Assembly: GCA_019925795.1 (NCBI GenBank)
Contig: CM034312.1
Coordinates: 77,317,528-77,381,527, forward strand
DNA: 64,000 nt
Direction: 5' to 3'
Origin: Dendrobium chrysotoxum
Lineage: Eukaryota > Streptophyta > Magnoliopsida > Asparagales > Orchidaceae
Below are positions 26,390 to 38,400 of this stretch, piece by piece. Below the pieces are notes generated by a model. The model saw only the letters and a list, made by a program, of their open reading frames with translations. It did not search any database and had not been told where the DNA came from. The translations under genes were made by a program, and so were the position numbers. The stretch's first letter is position 1. Each line of letters opens with the position of its first letter.

Positions 26390-26747
26390 TTTTGACCTTA
26401 TTTTACCCCACACCTAGGTCTTGGGTCAACCAGCTTGACCAGGTCAACCTGGGTTGACCCAATTGACCCATATAGGTCTAAATAAATTTAAATCAAATCC
26501 AAAGCAATCCCTGGCCCAATCCATCTCTTCCATAGGCCTAATTGACTAGGTTGACCAAGTCAACCCTTGACTTGGTTAACCCAAGTCTTACTTGGTCAAC
26601 TTTGACCCATTTAAGCCTTTTAAAATGCATTTCATATATTTAATTCCTTCCTAATGCTCCCTTAACTCAAACCACGGCCTTAGGGACCTAATTACCTCCT
26701 AATCAAGCCCTAGATCTAATCCTAGCCGTCCATCACTAGCCTTGGCA

Positions 26748-26755
26748 TTTAAATA
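26748..26755 (+). promoter_or_regulatory. TATA-like site of Ogre-A LTR
   Basis: TTTAAATA about 360 bp into the LTR and about 40 bp before the CT repeat; aligned with TATAAATA of Ogre-B. Candidate core promoter driving the genomic RNA. Confidence 0.45.
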
Positions 26756-27426
26756 TGGATCTTAGGGTTTAGTTTGAGGACCTTTTTTTAGTCTCTCTCT
26801 CTCGAGATCCCCTTAGCCTCTGAGATCCTGTTTGACAGTTCCCCCCACCCACCTTACTTTTTCCTAGCCAAACCCGCTGCCCAGACCCTGCCGGTGGCGA
26901 GATCCCGGCGATCCAAGGCTTGGAATGTCCAAGGTTTCAATCCGACCAATCCAAAGCTCGTTTGACCGTGATTTCTTCAAGGAAAGTGTACAAGGACAAT
27001 CTATAAATTCAACCGTATCAAGATCCCGAAGATCCAACGATATAATTCCTCTAAAACTTTTACCCTATGTCACAACACATCAAGTTAAATAGCTTTTGAT
27101 ACACCGTATTTTAGGCCATGAGATTAGTCCCACATGATTTTTGTTCATGAGTAGATTATACGTTTAAATTTTCATCGAAAATGATCCATCTAATCAAGAG
27201 AACGGGGCAAAAAATGCTTTCGGCCTTCGGTTTCGCCCTATGTTCGCGTATACGAGATCTCAGCCGTCGATTGCTTGATCAACGGTAGAGATCCCGCTGT
27301 TTCGCGGTTCCACCTGAACCGCCAGATCGACCCCGCGGTTCTGCTCGCAGTGTTGAGAGATCTGGGGCGTCTGTTCAAACCACGGATGATCCAACGGTCA
27401 GCACTGAGCACTAACGTGGCTAAGTG

Positions 27427-27471
27427 AAACCGCGGGTCCGCGGTTTGATTGCCGCAATGATTGCGGCAATC
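27427..27471 (+). repeat. Twin perfect palindromes in Ogre-A 5' LTR
   Basis: AAACCGCGG-GT-CCGCGGTTT (27427-27446, 9-bp arms) is followed at once by GATTGCCGCAAT-G-ATTGCGGCAATC (27447-27471, 12-bp arms). Further partial copies (CAATCATTG, GGCAATGATTGCC) follow up to 27515, allowing several alternative foldings. Confidence 0.9.
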
Positions 27472-27569
27472 ATTGTCGATGGCCCAATCGTTGTGCCGCC
27501 AGGCAATGATTGCCCGCGGTTCCGGGATCCAATCCCTGGCCGCCACATAGCCAGCCTACCGCCACCGCC

Positions 27570-28317
27570 GATATTTTTTTTTATTCTTTTTTTAATTTTA
27601 TATATATTATTATTCAAATAATTATTATTTAATAAAAAAACCAGAAAAATTATTTTTGTTATTTTAAATTATATTAAGTTATATTATTATTATTATTATT
27701 AAATATTATTAATATAAATATTATTATTTTAATGTTATTATTATATTAATAATAATATTATTATTATAATATTATTATTATATTAATAATATCATTATTA
27801 TTTTAATGATATTATTATATTAATAATAATATTATTATTTTAATATAATAATAATATTATTATTATTATTTTAATATTATTATTATATTAATAATATTAT
27901 TATTATTTTAATACTATTGTTATATTAATAATATCATTATTATTTTAATGCTATTATTATATTATTAATAATTTTATTATTTTAATGTTATTATTATATA
28001 AATAATAATATTATTATTTTAATACTATTATTATATTAATAATATAATTATTATTTTTATGTTATTATTATATTATTAATAATATTATTATTTTTAATAT
28101 TATTATTATATTAATAATAATATTATTATTTTAATAATATTTATATATTAATAATATTATTATTATTTGAATACTGTTATTATATTAATAATATCATTAT
28201 TATTTTAATATTATTATTATATTAATAATTTTATTTTTTTAACAATAATCTTATTATGTTGATATTATTACTATTATGTTAATATTATTATTATATTAAA
28301 CATAATATTATTTTTAA

Positions 28318-28360
<43 letters not shown>

Positions 28361-28390
28361 TTTACTATTATATCTTTATTATTCATTATT
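27570..28390 (+). repeat. (ATT)n-type low-complexity tract, Ogre-A 5' LTR
   Basis: About 0.8 kb of ATT/AAT triplets with the recurring phrase TTATTATATTAATAATAT and a near-pure (ATT)n run near 28320-28362. It is half the length of the Ogre-B tract. Confidence 0.9.
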
Positions 28391-31300
28391 TTTTTATTTT
28401 AAAATCAGAAAACCCTTTTATAGTGATTTCAATTTAATTCAATAATTATTTTCAAATATTAATTAATTAAATTTTTTTAAAATTACTTTTAAACCTATTT
28501 AACTTTAAAAACTCGTAACTAATTCATTTTAAATCGGATTTCGATGCACAATACCTTGAATTTTTTAGAAAAATGTGAACTTTAATCTAAAATTATTTTC
28601 TAATTCAGATTTATCTATTCTGGATGATTTCTATATGACTTAGCTATTTAATTATTTAAATATTATAAAATTAATATAATTAATTATTTTGAAATAAAAA
28701 TTATTTTAAAACCCCCCTTGGTGGCTGATGGACCTCTCATACATATACATCTAAATTATTTTTAAATAACCTTATTTTAAAACTTATTTTTATTCATTTA
28801 TTAATTTATGTGTATTTTAAAACATTTTAAAATTACACATATTACTAAATTATTTAATTTTGGGAGGTCCACCTCTTTGAAAATTTAAACCTAAGCTATG
28901 TATAAACAACAATCATGTGGGAAGGATTAGTGGGTGATTGGGTCTCAATTATTCACTAATCACTTCGCTAGTTCTATTTTCTTTAGTAGTTTCGTAGTCC
29001 TTGTATGCGTAGGTTGCTCAAGCACCTAGTCTAGGCTCTCCAAGATCGAAGGATATATTTGGTGTGTTTATGTTTGCTGCATTACCCCATATGTTATGCA
29101 TAAGGGTTATTTTAAAACTCACTTTACTCCTGCATAGTGTAGTGACACCCTAAGGACAATAATTAAGGACCGTCTAGCAAACTTAGAATATTTCTAAGAG
29201 CTAGGATAGATCCCATATTGTTATGAAACTTTCAACACTAGAGCTCAGTGACACCCTAAACCCCCTAAAATTTTTTGGGAATTTTCAGGACTCTTTAAAG
29301 CCCTTAATTAGCAAGCCCTAATCTACCTATTAATTAAGCCTTAAAAACTTTAGAAAACTCTAATAAACCTATTTTAGATCAAAAAAATATCTATAATATC
29401 TCAAACTCTTCAAAATTCAGTCCCCAACCTTAGATAATTAAGGCCCCTTAATTGGACATTAATCTAACCTTTAATTTAACCTTAACTGAAAATTAACTTT
29501 TTTGCTTTAATTAAATTATTAAAAATTATTAAAAATTCTAAATCTTCTCCAAACACTTGGGAACACCTTCTTAGGTCATTTCTGACCTTTGGGGGTGATT
29601 CCAACTAGTTTGGAGCTGATTTGGGCCAAAATCCCCTAAAATACCCCTAATTATACAATTTCGATAATTCTTTTAATTGCCCCAACTTCTAAAAATCATA
29701 ACTAATTATAGTAAACTCCAAAATGGGCAAACTAAAAGGCATTCAAATCAAATTAGGGTCTACGATTTATTAAAAATATTATGTGTCCAGAAATCAACTC
29801 AAAATAAAAAGTTAACTTTTCGGTCAACCGTAGCCTATAGTGTAGGGCCCGAAACTTCTAAAATTCATAACTTTGCGTAGGAAACTCTAAATTCAGCAAA
29901 CTAATAGTCTAATTACTCATAATAAGGCCTAATATTTAATTAAAATGATAAGAGCCCTAAGCCTAGCTTAATTCCTATTGTGACCTTTTGGACCCCCCTC
30001 AGCTTAGTGTATAGGTGGACCCCGAACCCCTTAAAATTCACTAATACAATTTAAACTTCAAATATCATTATCCTAAGAATTAAAATTTATCCACATATTA
30101 AATTAACTAAAATGGACCCTAATTCACTAAATATTTGAACTTTAAATAAAACCCCTTCTCATACCTACAACAAACCTAGACAGTAGACAACTGTAACTAA
30201 CTACCTAGCTTAGGATCTACCCCAGCCACACAGGCCTCTACACACACTGTAGAATTGTTTGCTAGGGCACCACTTCTAGACTTAGGCTAGGCCGGTCTTT
30301 ACTTTTCTGTTGTGTGCCGGGTTTTTTGAGATTTTACTGCTTGCTGTAATTGAACTATTGGTGTGTTTGCTTACTTTTACTGCACTCTGGGAATTGATGT
30401 GATTGCACGATAGATTACCCATAGATTAGGATCGATTTTGATACTAACGATATTTTCTACAGGTGGCCATGCTCATGCAGCATTAAATAAAAGGGGGGGG
30501 GGTAATTATCATGATTTAAATACTAATGTTATTTTATACAGGTGCTTCAGAAATTGCTCAGCGCCCCCTAAATAGATGAGGGCTAACTAAAAATCATCAT
30601 AAATTGCTACAGGTGCTCCAGAATTGCTTAGCCATAAAATAATTAAGATCATGGCCAAGTGTGGATGTGATGATTATTTTTATTTTCCTATAAACTGATT
30701 GGGATGATTTTTATTAGGATAACCATGCAGGAGAGTCTAGATGTTATTACTTTCATTTAATATAAATTATTTATAATATTGGTTAAGAGTTGTGAAAGTT
30801 CATTTTGAGTGGGCATACAAGAATCCAAAGGTTTGATTCTAAAAAGGAGAGGACACCCAATATGAGGATAGTCCTTTTCTATTTGGAAATCTAAATTTGG
30901 ATCATTCTACTACCCAAGGAGTCCAAGGAAGAGGAGATCCAAGGAGTCCAAGGAAGAGGAGATCAAGAAATTGAAGACCCAGAGTATCCCACTCAAAATA
31001 ACTTGTGTCCATTTTAGGATTAGAAATCCGAGTTGTTGGCAGTGGTGCCTGGCCACTTTATTTTCTGTAGACCCTGGTTTGTAATTAAGGGCAGTTGGCC
31101 TATGGATATTTATTAATTGGTTTGATTATTTTGGTGTATTTTATTTATGATTTTTGTGCCTTTAGGGTTGCCTGATTTTCTTAGTTTCTTGGCGTATTGC
31201 ATGCCTTTTTTATTTTAGCCTAGATTTCGTTAAGCTCTCTAAGGACTAAAATATTATCTACTCATAAGTAATCTTCAAAATTTTAAGGTTTAAATAATAT

Positions 31301-32415
31301 AGAAACTTAACGACCTAGAGAAATGTCGGAATCATCCGGGGTCGCATCTATATTATTACATTTCTCTCCCTCCTTGCTATAAGACACTTCCTCGCCTGCG
31401 GGTAGAGTGCAAATAATCCGACCTATGAGGATAATGTGCTGGATTTGGGGAAGTCTAGTCTTTTCTAAAAACCTATTTTTAAGCCTTTTTAAAATTCTAT
31501 GCATACCTGATTTGGAGACTTGAACCAACATGCATCGCATTAGAAACTAATTAAATTAAAATTTTAATTGCATTACTTCTAGGAGCATTCACCCTACATC
31601 AGTTTGGGGCCAATTAGAAAACTCTCTAGATGTCGGCCCTATTTCCAAGAACTATAACCTACCCACCCATCTTTCATAAAATGACTGGACTTATGGTTTT
31701 AAAGCGACTATGTGGTTAGCTTGCTCCCCCATCCGGACTGGGGTAAGTCAAGGTTTTATATTGCATTAATTAGGACACGGGTGTTAGTGTTGTGTGTAGA
31801 ACACTAAACCCATTAGATTTAGGGTTCAAGGCCACTACTATCATGTCGTAGTACACCTCATCGGTGGGTAAGTCTCCTTTCTTTCAGGGGCTATAAATCC
31901 TTCCTATCTGCATCACACGGATGACGCCACCTCCATCTTTCTCTCATATATGCTCTGAGTGCATGACTTTTGTTTTCTCCAATTTCTCATCACTACCTCA
32001 GTCCCTCTGTATGCTGATCTGAGTCGTGTTTGTTAAATAAGCCAGTTTGAGCCTTTCTTCCCATTTTGAGTAGGATTTCCTAGTCTTCTTCCTCTATGGC
32101 AATCCCAATCTGGGAAGTATAATATAGAATCCTTAATCGAGAGTTTTCTCAGGCCCTGACTTGAGATGTAATTAGCCACAAGGGCTTGCACCCATGGGAA
32201 GCCGAATCCCACTATCAAATAAACCCCACTCGAGCTGATGTATCGGGTGGGGGAAACCTGTTATGACGATCAGATCACATATATTATTACCCATCAAGGT
32301 GTGCCGGTGAGAGCCGCTATCCTCACTGGTTAATCGTATGTGTGATGGATTCTCCCCTCCCATTAGACACGCCGTCCCCAGTATGAGTTACCCCTTTCGG
32401 AGGTCCACATGTTTC

Positions 32416-32434
32416 TGGCGACCATGGTGGGACC
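32416..32434 (+). other. Primer binding site of Ogre-A
   Basis: TGGCGACCATGGTGGGACC begins 6 nt after the 5' LTR. It opens with TGG, the complement of tRNA CCA ends, and TGGCGAC is the start used by Tat/Ogre-type elements as I recall them. The priming tRNA is not identified from sequence alone. Confidence 0.65.
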
Positions 32435-32669
32435 GATTTCTCTCTCCATCTTTGAATTCTATATTATTCTTCTTGTGTGCTCTCCGGGGTTGGTACTCCT
32501 TAGATTAGGTTCATTCTACTCTTAGTTAGGGTCCTTCCTTAGTTAGGATCATTCCTCCTTAGTTACGGTTTCCCATAGCTAAGTTCCTTTTTGTCCGTCC
32601 CATTGAGCCATTCCGTACCTTATCTATCCTATCTCTTCTTGTGTCTTTATCTTCTATTAATCATTCTAA

Positions 32670-33350
32670 ATGTCTCTTTTTCTCTTTTGGCAGACAGTGC
32701 CATGGCTGCTTTCAAACCTTCCATTACCTTCCGTTTCGACTGACGCCCAGGTGACACTTCCTGAGTCCCTGCTGGCTAGTCCTCCGGCTGGAGGAATTAC
32801 TTTTGGTTCCATCACAGACTTGGCCTTCGCCACTCTTGGCGGGCTGACCCCCGCTAAGGCTGCCACCTTTTCTCCTCCCTAGAGGAGAGGTCGCATAGCC
32901 ATGCGCCCTTTTAGACGTCCAGCTACTCATCGGACAGCCCGAGCACCTGCTCGTCCCACTCCCGTTTGTGTGCATCCAGCACATCCTGTGGTTAGGCAAC
33001 CAATGCCTAGACCACTCCTCGTCCACCCTACTCGTCCTGCGGTTAGGCGGCCAGTGCCTACCGCACCTATTATTCAGATTGCCCCAGCCCCTCAGCACCG
33101 ACAGGCAGTAGTTACCCCCGTTGTTCAGGCTGCCCCGGCCTCTCAGCACCGGCCGGCAGTAGTTACTCTTCCTGCTTTCCCAGCAGAGGCATTTTTGGTT
33201 CACCCTTCTTTCTCCAGGAAGAGGGTGGCTCAGACCGAGGCTGCTTCCCCTTCGTCCCGTCGGGTTTCTATTTTTGCTTGGCTTTCTCACCCTGAGACTA
33301 TTGGGCAGACCCCGGCACTTCCTGTTGTTCCTGCTCCCCCTGCCCCCTAG
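32670..33350 (+). pseudogene. ORF1-like Pro/Arg-rich region upstream of gag
   Basis: One frame stays open for about 226 codons except for a single TAG at 32880. The likely product is unusually rich in Pro, Ala, Val and Arg (phrases such as APARPTPVCVHPAHPVV and PVVQAAPASQHRPAVV, which look like internal repeats) with no domain I recognise. Ogre elements carry an extra ORF of unknown function before gag; position fits that ORF. The first start codon outside the LTR in this region is uncertain (32670 or 32901 in frame; ATGGCTGCTTTC at 32702 is another frame). Later stops suggest decay. Confidence 0.5.
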
Positions 33351-34600
33351 GTAGTGGGTTCAGATGTTCCCTCTTCCTCTACCTTCGGCCTTGGGAGAAG
33401 GGCCTGGAGGAACAGGAATCGTCGACTCTGATTAGCTGCATCTGAGGCAGATAGGCAGCAGATGGTAGACTCATTGGCTCATCAGGAGCCCATTCAGAGG
33501 AGAGTGATCCCCGAGCAGCGGGCACCATGACCAGTTGCAGTCCCCCCACTCCAGAGGTTGTAGTCGCACCTGAGATAGACACAGTTCAGGGAGGATGCTT
33601 CTCTCCACTCGCACATAGTGGTGATGAAGAGGATATTTCTCGCATTACGGCGGCCCCTCCTGTCGCCACTACTTTACCACGCGCTAAGGTCCCCAGGGAT
33701 GATGCCGCTCAAGCCCTCTCTTAGAGGATTTGGGACATCACCCGCTTAGCGCGGGGTTGAGGCCCTGTTAGTAGAGAGAGGTTACTCCGCCAGATCTCTC
33801 AGGCTTCAGTTCAGTTACAGAGGCAGACGCTGAGATAGAGGTATAGGTGGCAGAGAGGACAGCCACCTAGGCAGCCAGTTAGTTAAGTTCCTGTAGTCAA
33901 ACCTCCAGCAGTTGCTCCAGCTATAGGATGATGCCCCCGTCGTCATGGATGTAGACAGTAGTTGGTCCCGGACCCCATCCCAGTTCAGTAGTGGTGGTTC
34001 CCCAGCAGTCCGTAGCCCCCACTGGGTCCCGTCGTAGTAGATGAGTTTGGAGACGATGACAGGCAGAGTCCCATGTTGAGGCAGTGGAGCCAGCTTCAGC
34101 AGTTGAGTAGTTAGAGGCAATTTTTCCTTTTGGAGCAGAGGTACTTTCGATGATTTGTGATGAAGCAGCAGATGCAGATGTTGTAGTTTCTCCAGTCAGT
34201 TCACCAGTCTGGGCAGAGCCAGCCCCTGACTTTAATCCCCATAGGGTCTCTTCCCCCTTAGGACCATACATAAAAGCTTTTCGTCAGACTCTCTCGAAGG
34301 ATGACACACTCGAGGAGGATCCAGATGAGGATATATCGGTTCACAGAGTGTGTGTAGTCACAAGGCGAGGTCACTCGGACGAGCAGAGGGAGCTTGATGA
34401 GGATGATAAGCAGGGAGAGCCCGAGGTGGGTGGATCTCCCAAGTCAGTAGAGATAGACACCACAGTTTTACACTTACAGACCCAGATGGCCGGTGATGAC
34501 AGCACAGTTGACAGTACTGGGGGCCAGACCCTAGGTTATGGGCATAGGTACCCCTACTACATCCAGAGATGAGCCCACAGTACCACCTATTATTGTACCT
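33351..34600 (+). pseudogene. Degenerate N-terminal region of gag / end of ORF1
   Basis: Stops and frame changes throughout. The longest open piece is 34150-34572 (140 codons), acidic (phrases DTLEEDPDEDISVH and EDDKQGEPEVGG) with no recognised domain. Lies between the Pro-rich ORF and the recognisable capsid region, so it is probably the decayed junction. Function unassigned. Confidence 0.45.
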
Positions 34601-35953
34601 TACCTTGTAGGAGTAGACAGGGTCCAGAGAGTAGTTCTAGTGGCCCCTACAGCGGTCACTCTTAGTACACCAATTCAGAGTCAGCCAGAGCAGTTGTCGG
34701 TAGGACAGATCTAGGACTTGATAGCCTGGAAGGTCCAGCAGGCCATTTCCTCCAGCAATGCTGGATAGGTAGTTAGTAGGGGAGATCCAACCCGGTAGAG
34801 TACGAGTACGAGCCCTACCCCCTGGTTTTGTCCCTCCTAAGTTTAGAGTGTTTGATGGGTTTGGGAACCCAAGGTAGCATGTGGCTCAGTATCGGGCCAT
34901 ATATTGCAATATAAGAGGGAACGATGTATTGATGTTGACATTATTTATTAGGAGCTAAGTTCGGGTGGCATTTGCCTGGTCCGCCGACCTCCCCAACGAC
35001 TCTGTACTCACCTTTACAAAGTTGGAGTAGCTTTTTGTTCAGAGGTTCATTAGTGCATAGCACAGGGTCACAGTGGGGGAGTTAGTGGTGACTAGGCAGC
35101 ATCCTCGAGAGACCCTCCCATATTACATAGTTAGATGGAGGAACCTCAGTTTACAGTGTGAGCCTCAGTTACAGGAGCAATACGCAGTGGAGATCTTATT
35201 GGAAAGTATAGATGGTTTTATAGCACCTTATCTGAAAGGTTTCACCATCAGAACCTTCTAGAAACTGTTAATAAAGGTGATCAATTTGCTGGACAGCATA
35301 CCCGATGTAGTCCCTCCTAAGGTTGAGAGTCAACCTTCACGTAGACCTCAGCGGTAGGAGTCTTCAGGGGCACCTCTACCTAGGAGAGGGGAGGTACACA
35401 GTACCTATGGACCACCAGATAAGGGCAAGAAGCCCTTAGTGAGTTCAGCTCTACCCCAGCAGTCACACACTCCCAATCAGCCAGTGGCATAGCCCGAACC
35501 CTCCCGTAGGACTCCAAAGAGTCAACAGTACCTACGGAAGAAGCTTAGCAAGAAATATCCCTTTAAAAGAAAAAGTGTCTAGAAGATTTTCAGGTTCCTT
35601 GTTAAGAAGAACATTTTAGCATTCCCTACCAATATTAGAGTAGAGGAGGAGGGACAGACAGACCACCCACTCTATTGTCTATTCTATAGACATATCAGCA
35701 CGTTATAGAGGATTGTTATGTGTTCAAGGACAGAGTTGAGAAGCTTATGGCCAGCGGGCAGATTCACTTACAGGACAGTGACCTGGTACAGCCCAAGGGT
35801 AAGACCACTCAAACAGTGCAGATGGTTTCAGGCTCCAGTAGTAAGAGTGACAGTCACAGTGATAGTCAGAGTGACAGGTAGAGCAGTAGCAGTAGATCAT
35901 CGAGAGGTTTTGAGGGAGAGTGGCAGCTAGCACTCTCTCGAAGGACAAGGCTG
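34601..35953 (+). pseudogene. Gag (capsid and C-terminal part), Tat type, broken
   Basis: From about 34836 the reading FDGFGNP then AFAWSADLPNDS matches the retrotransposon gag domain, continuing at 35073-35261 with ETLPYYIVRWRNLSLQC and a conserved tail (GFIAPYLKGFTIRTF). Stops fall inside the domain (for example after GNPR) and at 35259. Further on, in another frame near 35701, IEDCYVFKDRVEKLMASGQI matches the Gag C-terminal segment of Tat elements. Gag forms the particle that packages the element RNA. At least two frameshifts; not functional. Confidence 0.75.
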
Positions 35954-36838
35954 ATGATCAGTCAGACATTTCAGAGTTCAGAGGCAGTTAAGAGGAGGCC
36001 TACTCAAGCCAAGTCAACAGTTGCCAGCCCAGTTACTACGCCAGCATCTTTTACTTTTTCTTCTTCTATTGTAGTGCCTACTGAGCACATTTCTGCTTCT
36101 TTTACATGTAATAAGAAAATGTATGAGAAAGAAAAATTTGTTGTAACCTTAGAGGGGAAGACGGGATGCCTTTCAGCACTTACGCTGAAGGATATCGTTC
36201 TCCCTTCGACTGATGATGGAATAATAGAAGAAGATAATTCTGGCTACTTTTGGTATTTGGCTCCTTCTGCTTTCACTCCTGTTTCTTCTAGCACTCATTC
36301 TTTTAATGTTTTACATATTTTTTGCAATACAAATGATCCTGTGTGCGAGGATGAGTATGAGTGCGATGAAGAGCCTATATTTATAATTCCAGAGGGTGGC
36401 TATTATATGGATTCAGAAGATGAATCCGAGAACCCACCCCAGTCACTCTCCTTAGAGCCAACACCAGCCATCACCATTGAACCAGATAAATCTCTTGTTG
36501 AGGATGACTCAATACAGGAAGTTCACTTACGTTTAGGCAAGGTCCTTCCGCCTAGGATGGCTAAGAATGCAAAAGAGAAAGATAAAATTATTGTTACCCA
36601 GGAGGATGATCCTATCCCTTCCTCCCAAGAGCAGTCTAAGGAGAAAGGGAAAGGCCCTCAACTTAATGTTGACTATAATGTGTTAGCCCATCTAAGGAAA
36701 ATTTCTTTCCTGCTCAGCTTCTATGATGCTTTGATGATGTCTCCTGACTTGAGAGAGACCTTGGTGAAAGCACTGCTTGAGCCAGAGTCCTACCAAGCTT
36801 TCTTTGCTTCTAACTCTGTTGAGGATCCATGCATTTAA
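35954..36838 (+). pseudogene. Gag-protease linker of Ogre-A polyprotein (open 294 codons)
   Basis: Longest open frame in the gag-pol junction. Low-complexity acidic middle (EDEYECDEEP, MDSEDESENPP) and a C-terminal block YNVLAHLRKISFLLSFYDAL followed by LRETLVKALLEPESYQAFF, which resembles the conserved segment just before the protease in Tat polyproteins. The first ATG (35954) is probably not a true start, since the region is normally translated as part of a polyprotein. It ends at 36838 with TAA. Confidence 0.65.
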
Positions 36839-37372
36839 GAGAGATGTCATATATTACCTTTTCATATTATGGCCTCCTATTAGGGACTTCTGAGCACAAT
36901 CGTCCCTTCTATCACCGCTGAAGTCAATGGTTATGAGTTGAACAGGGTCCTCATAGACAAAGGGGCTTCAATCAATATCCTCAGCTATGAGACTTTAAAG
37001 AGCCTCTCCCTAAGTCATCTAAAGCTCACTTCTAAAAAGATCATGCTTAAAGGCTTCAATGACCAAGGCCAGCGAGCTCTAGGATCCATCACGCTGCCTT
37101 TGAGGTTTGGAGGTTTCCTTACCGAGGTGAAGTTTCATGTGATCCAAGCTGATACTTTATACAGGGCTCTCTTAGGAAGGCCTTGGCTTCATGAGTATGG
37201 AATGGTGCCCTTTACCCTGCACCAATGTATGAAGTATATAAGGAATGATGTTGAGTATTCCATTCCCGGGATACTTAACCCTTTTCTGTGTACGAGGTAT
37301 TTATCTACGATCATGCTGAGCATTACATACCTCGTAAGACTCGTAGACCTCCTCCTGCCCAGTCACCAGTGA
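36839..37372 (+). pseudogene. Retropepsin-type aspartic protease of Ogre-A, active site altered
   Basis: Open from 36938. The active-site loop reads VLIDKGASINIL, where retropepsins have D-T/S-G and Tat/Ogre elements often D-N-G; the Lys is probably a one-base change from Asn. The flap and C-terminal region follow (FHVIQADTLYRALLGRPWLH, then TLHQCMKY), a signature of Tat/Athila proteases. The enzyme would cleave the polyprotein; with Lys in the loop it is unlikely to work. The frame closes at 37370. Confidence 0.8.
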
Positions 37373-38400
37373 TACCTGCCAGTATTGTATAGGGTCTTAT
37401 GCAGTCACCTGCACCGGGTTCTATACAACCACTAGCACAGGGTCCATCACCGGTTGGTATTGAGGCAGATCTCTCCACTACAGATCCTCCTGGATCCTCC
37501 TTTTAGTTTGCAGTTGGGCACGATGTTCCCCCTAGTAGAAGTAGGGGAGGACAAGGTAGAGGTAGAGGTTGAGAGTGGACTCGCTCGCCGAGGAACTACG
37601 ACACTCAAATCCCTCCTCCCTCGTATCTGTACACTTCTTCTTTGACCGTTGAGTCTGACTCCTCTGACGATGAGATGGTTGTTGTTCCTCATCGCCCGGT
37701 TCCCCAGCCAGCGCCAGGCTTAGCTGATTATAGTTCACTATGCACCTTTCTTGGGTACTTGATACCTAAGGGTGGTTTCGTTATTGATAGTGGCTCAGAC
37801 GAGGAAGTAGATACCCGACGTCAGACTACTCATCAATAACCCCTTTCCCACCAAATGTGTGGAATGAGAGTCAAAGAATCTCACCAAAAGTCTGTCGTTA
37901 CTCCTCCCACTAGTGTCGGTGGCTCACTACAGACTAGCAAGTCCTCTGTAACTCAACTGTATAGTTCCTTTGTGCCACCACAATCTAGTGAGTGCGCTTC
38001 CTTATCCCATAGTATAGGTGCCCCACTAGGTCCTGAGTGCCAGGAGCCTGCGGAGGCCGCTATGGATGAGGAGGTTATAAATGTCCCCCGGTACTTTTCT
38101 CGTGTTGTGGAAGGCTATGTAGAGCGGGGTGTCGTTCCTTCAACTTGGTCCGGTGAACGAGCTCTACAACAAGCCTGCGTTTGGCGAACTGACATACCTC
38201 AAACCCAATAAGGCCTGGGTTATGTTGACAAGGGTCAGTCCAGTCATGTTAGTATTCGAGCTGTTTCTCACTCATATCCGGTTGTTTCTATTGCTGACAA
38301 AGAAGACCTAGATGATAATAAGGATAGAATACTTGATGCTCCTCAAGAGTTTGAAGATGGCACCACTTCCACCATGGACAAATTTTGTGAGGTCAACTTA
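37373..38400 (+). pseudogene. Protease-RT spacer of Ogre-A, possible intron region
   Basis: Several medium ORFs in different frames (for example 37642-37839 and 37855-38211) and no enzymatic domain. Phrases such as PKGGFVIDSGSDEEVDT and NVPRYFSRVVEGYVERG could be polyprotein linker. Ogre elements are known to carry an intron between protease and RT; a spliced spacer here would explain the frame changes but I cannot prove splice sites. Confidence 0.45.

Larger units (their letters stand above)
26390..32409 (+). repeat. Ogre-A 5' LTR (6020 bp)
   Basis: Starts TTTTGACC (one G-to-T change from the TGTTGACC of the 3' LTR) and ends GGTCCACA. Segments: GTCAAC-rich U3, TTTAAATA, CT tract near 26796-26805, GC palindromes at 27427-27471, AT tract, conserved tail with AATTGCTCAGC, 25-bp purine repeats near 30.92-30.96 kb and AATCGAGAGTTTTCTCAGGC. 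Short ORFs within it are not conserved between LTR copies. Confidence 0.92.

Noticed and set aside
26700..27621. Open frames around the GC palindromes in the Ogre-A LTRs (both strands, seen again at 46.5-46.9 kb)
   Set aside because: They recur because the LTR recurs; high G+C opens several frames at once and frames differ between copies.
32724..33290. 188-codon minus-strand open frame opposite ORF1
   Set aside because: It overlaps the Pro/Arg-rich plus-strand frame; GC-rich codons on one strand open the other. No domain, and no support from element structure.
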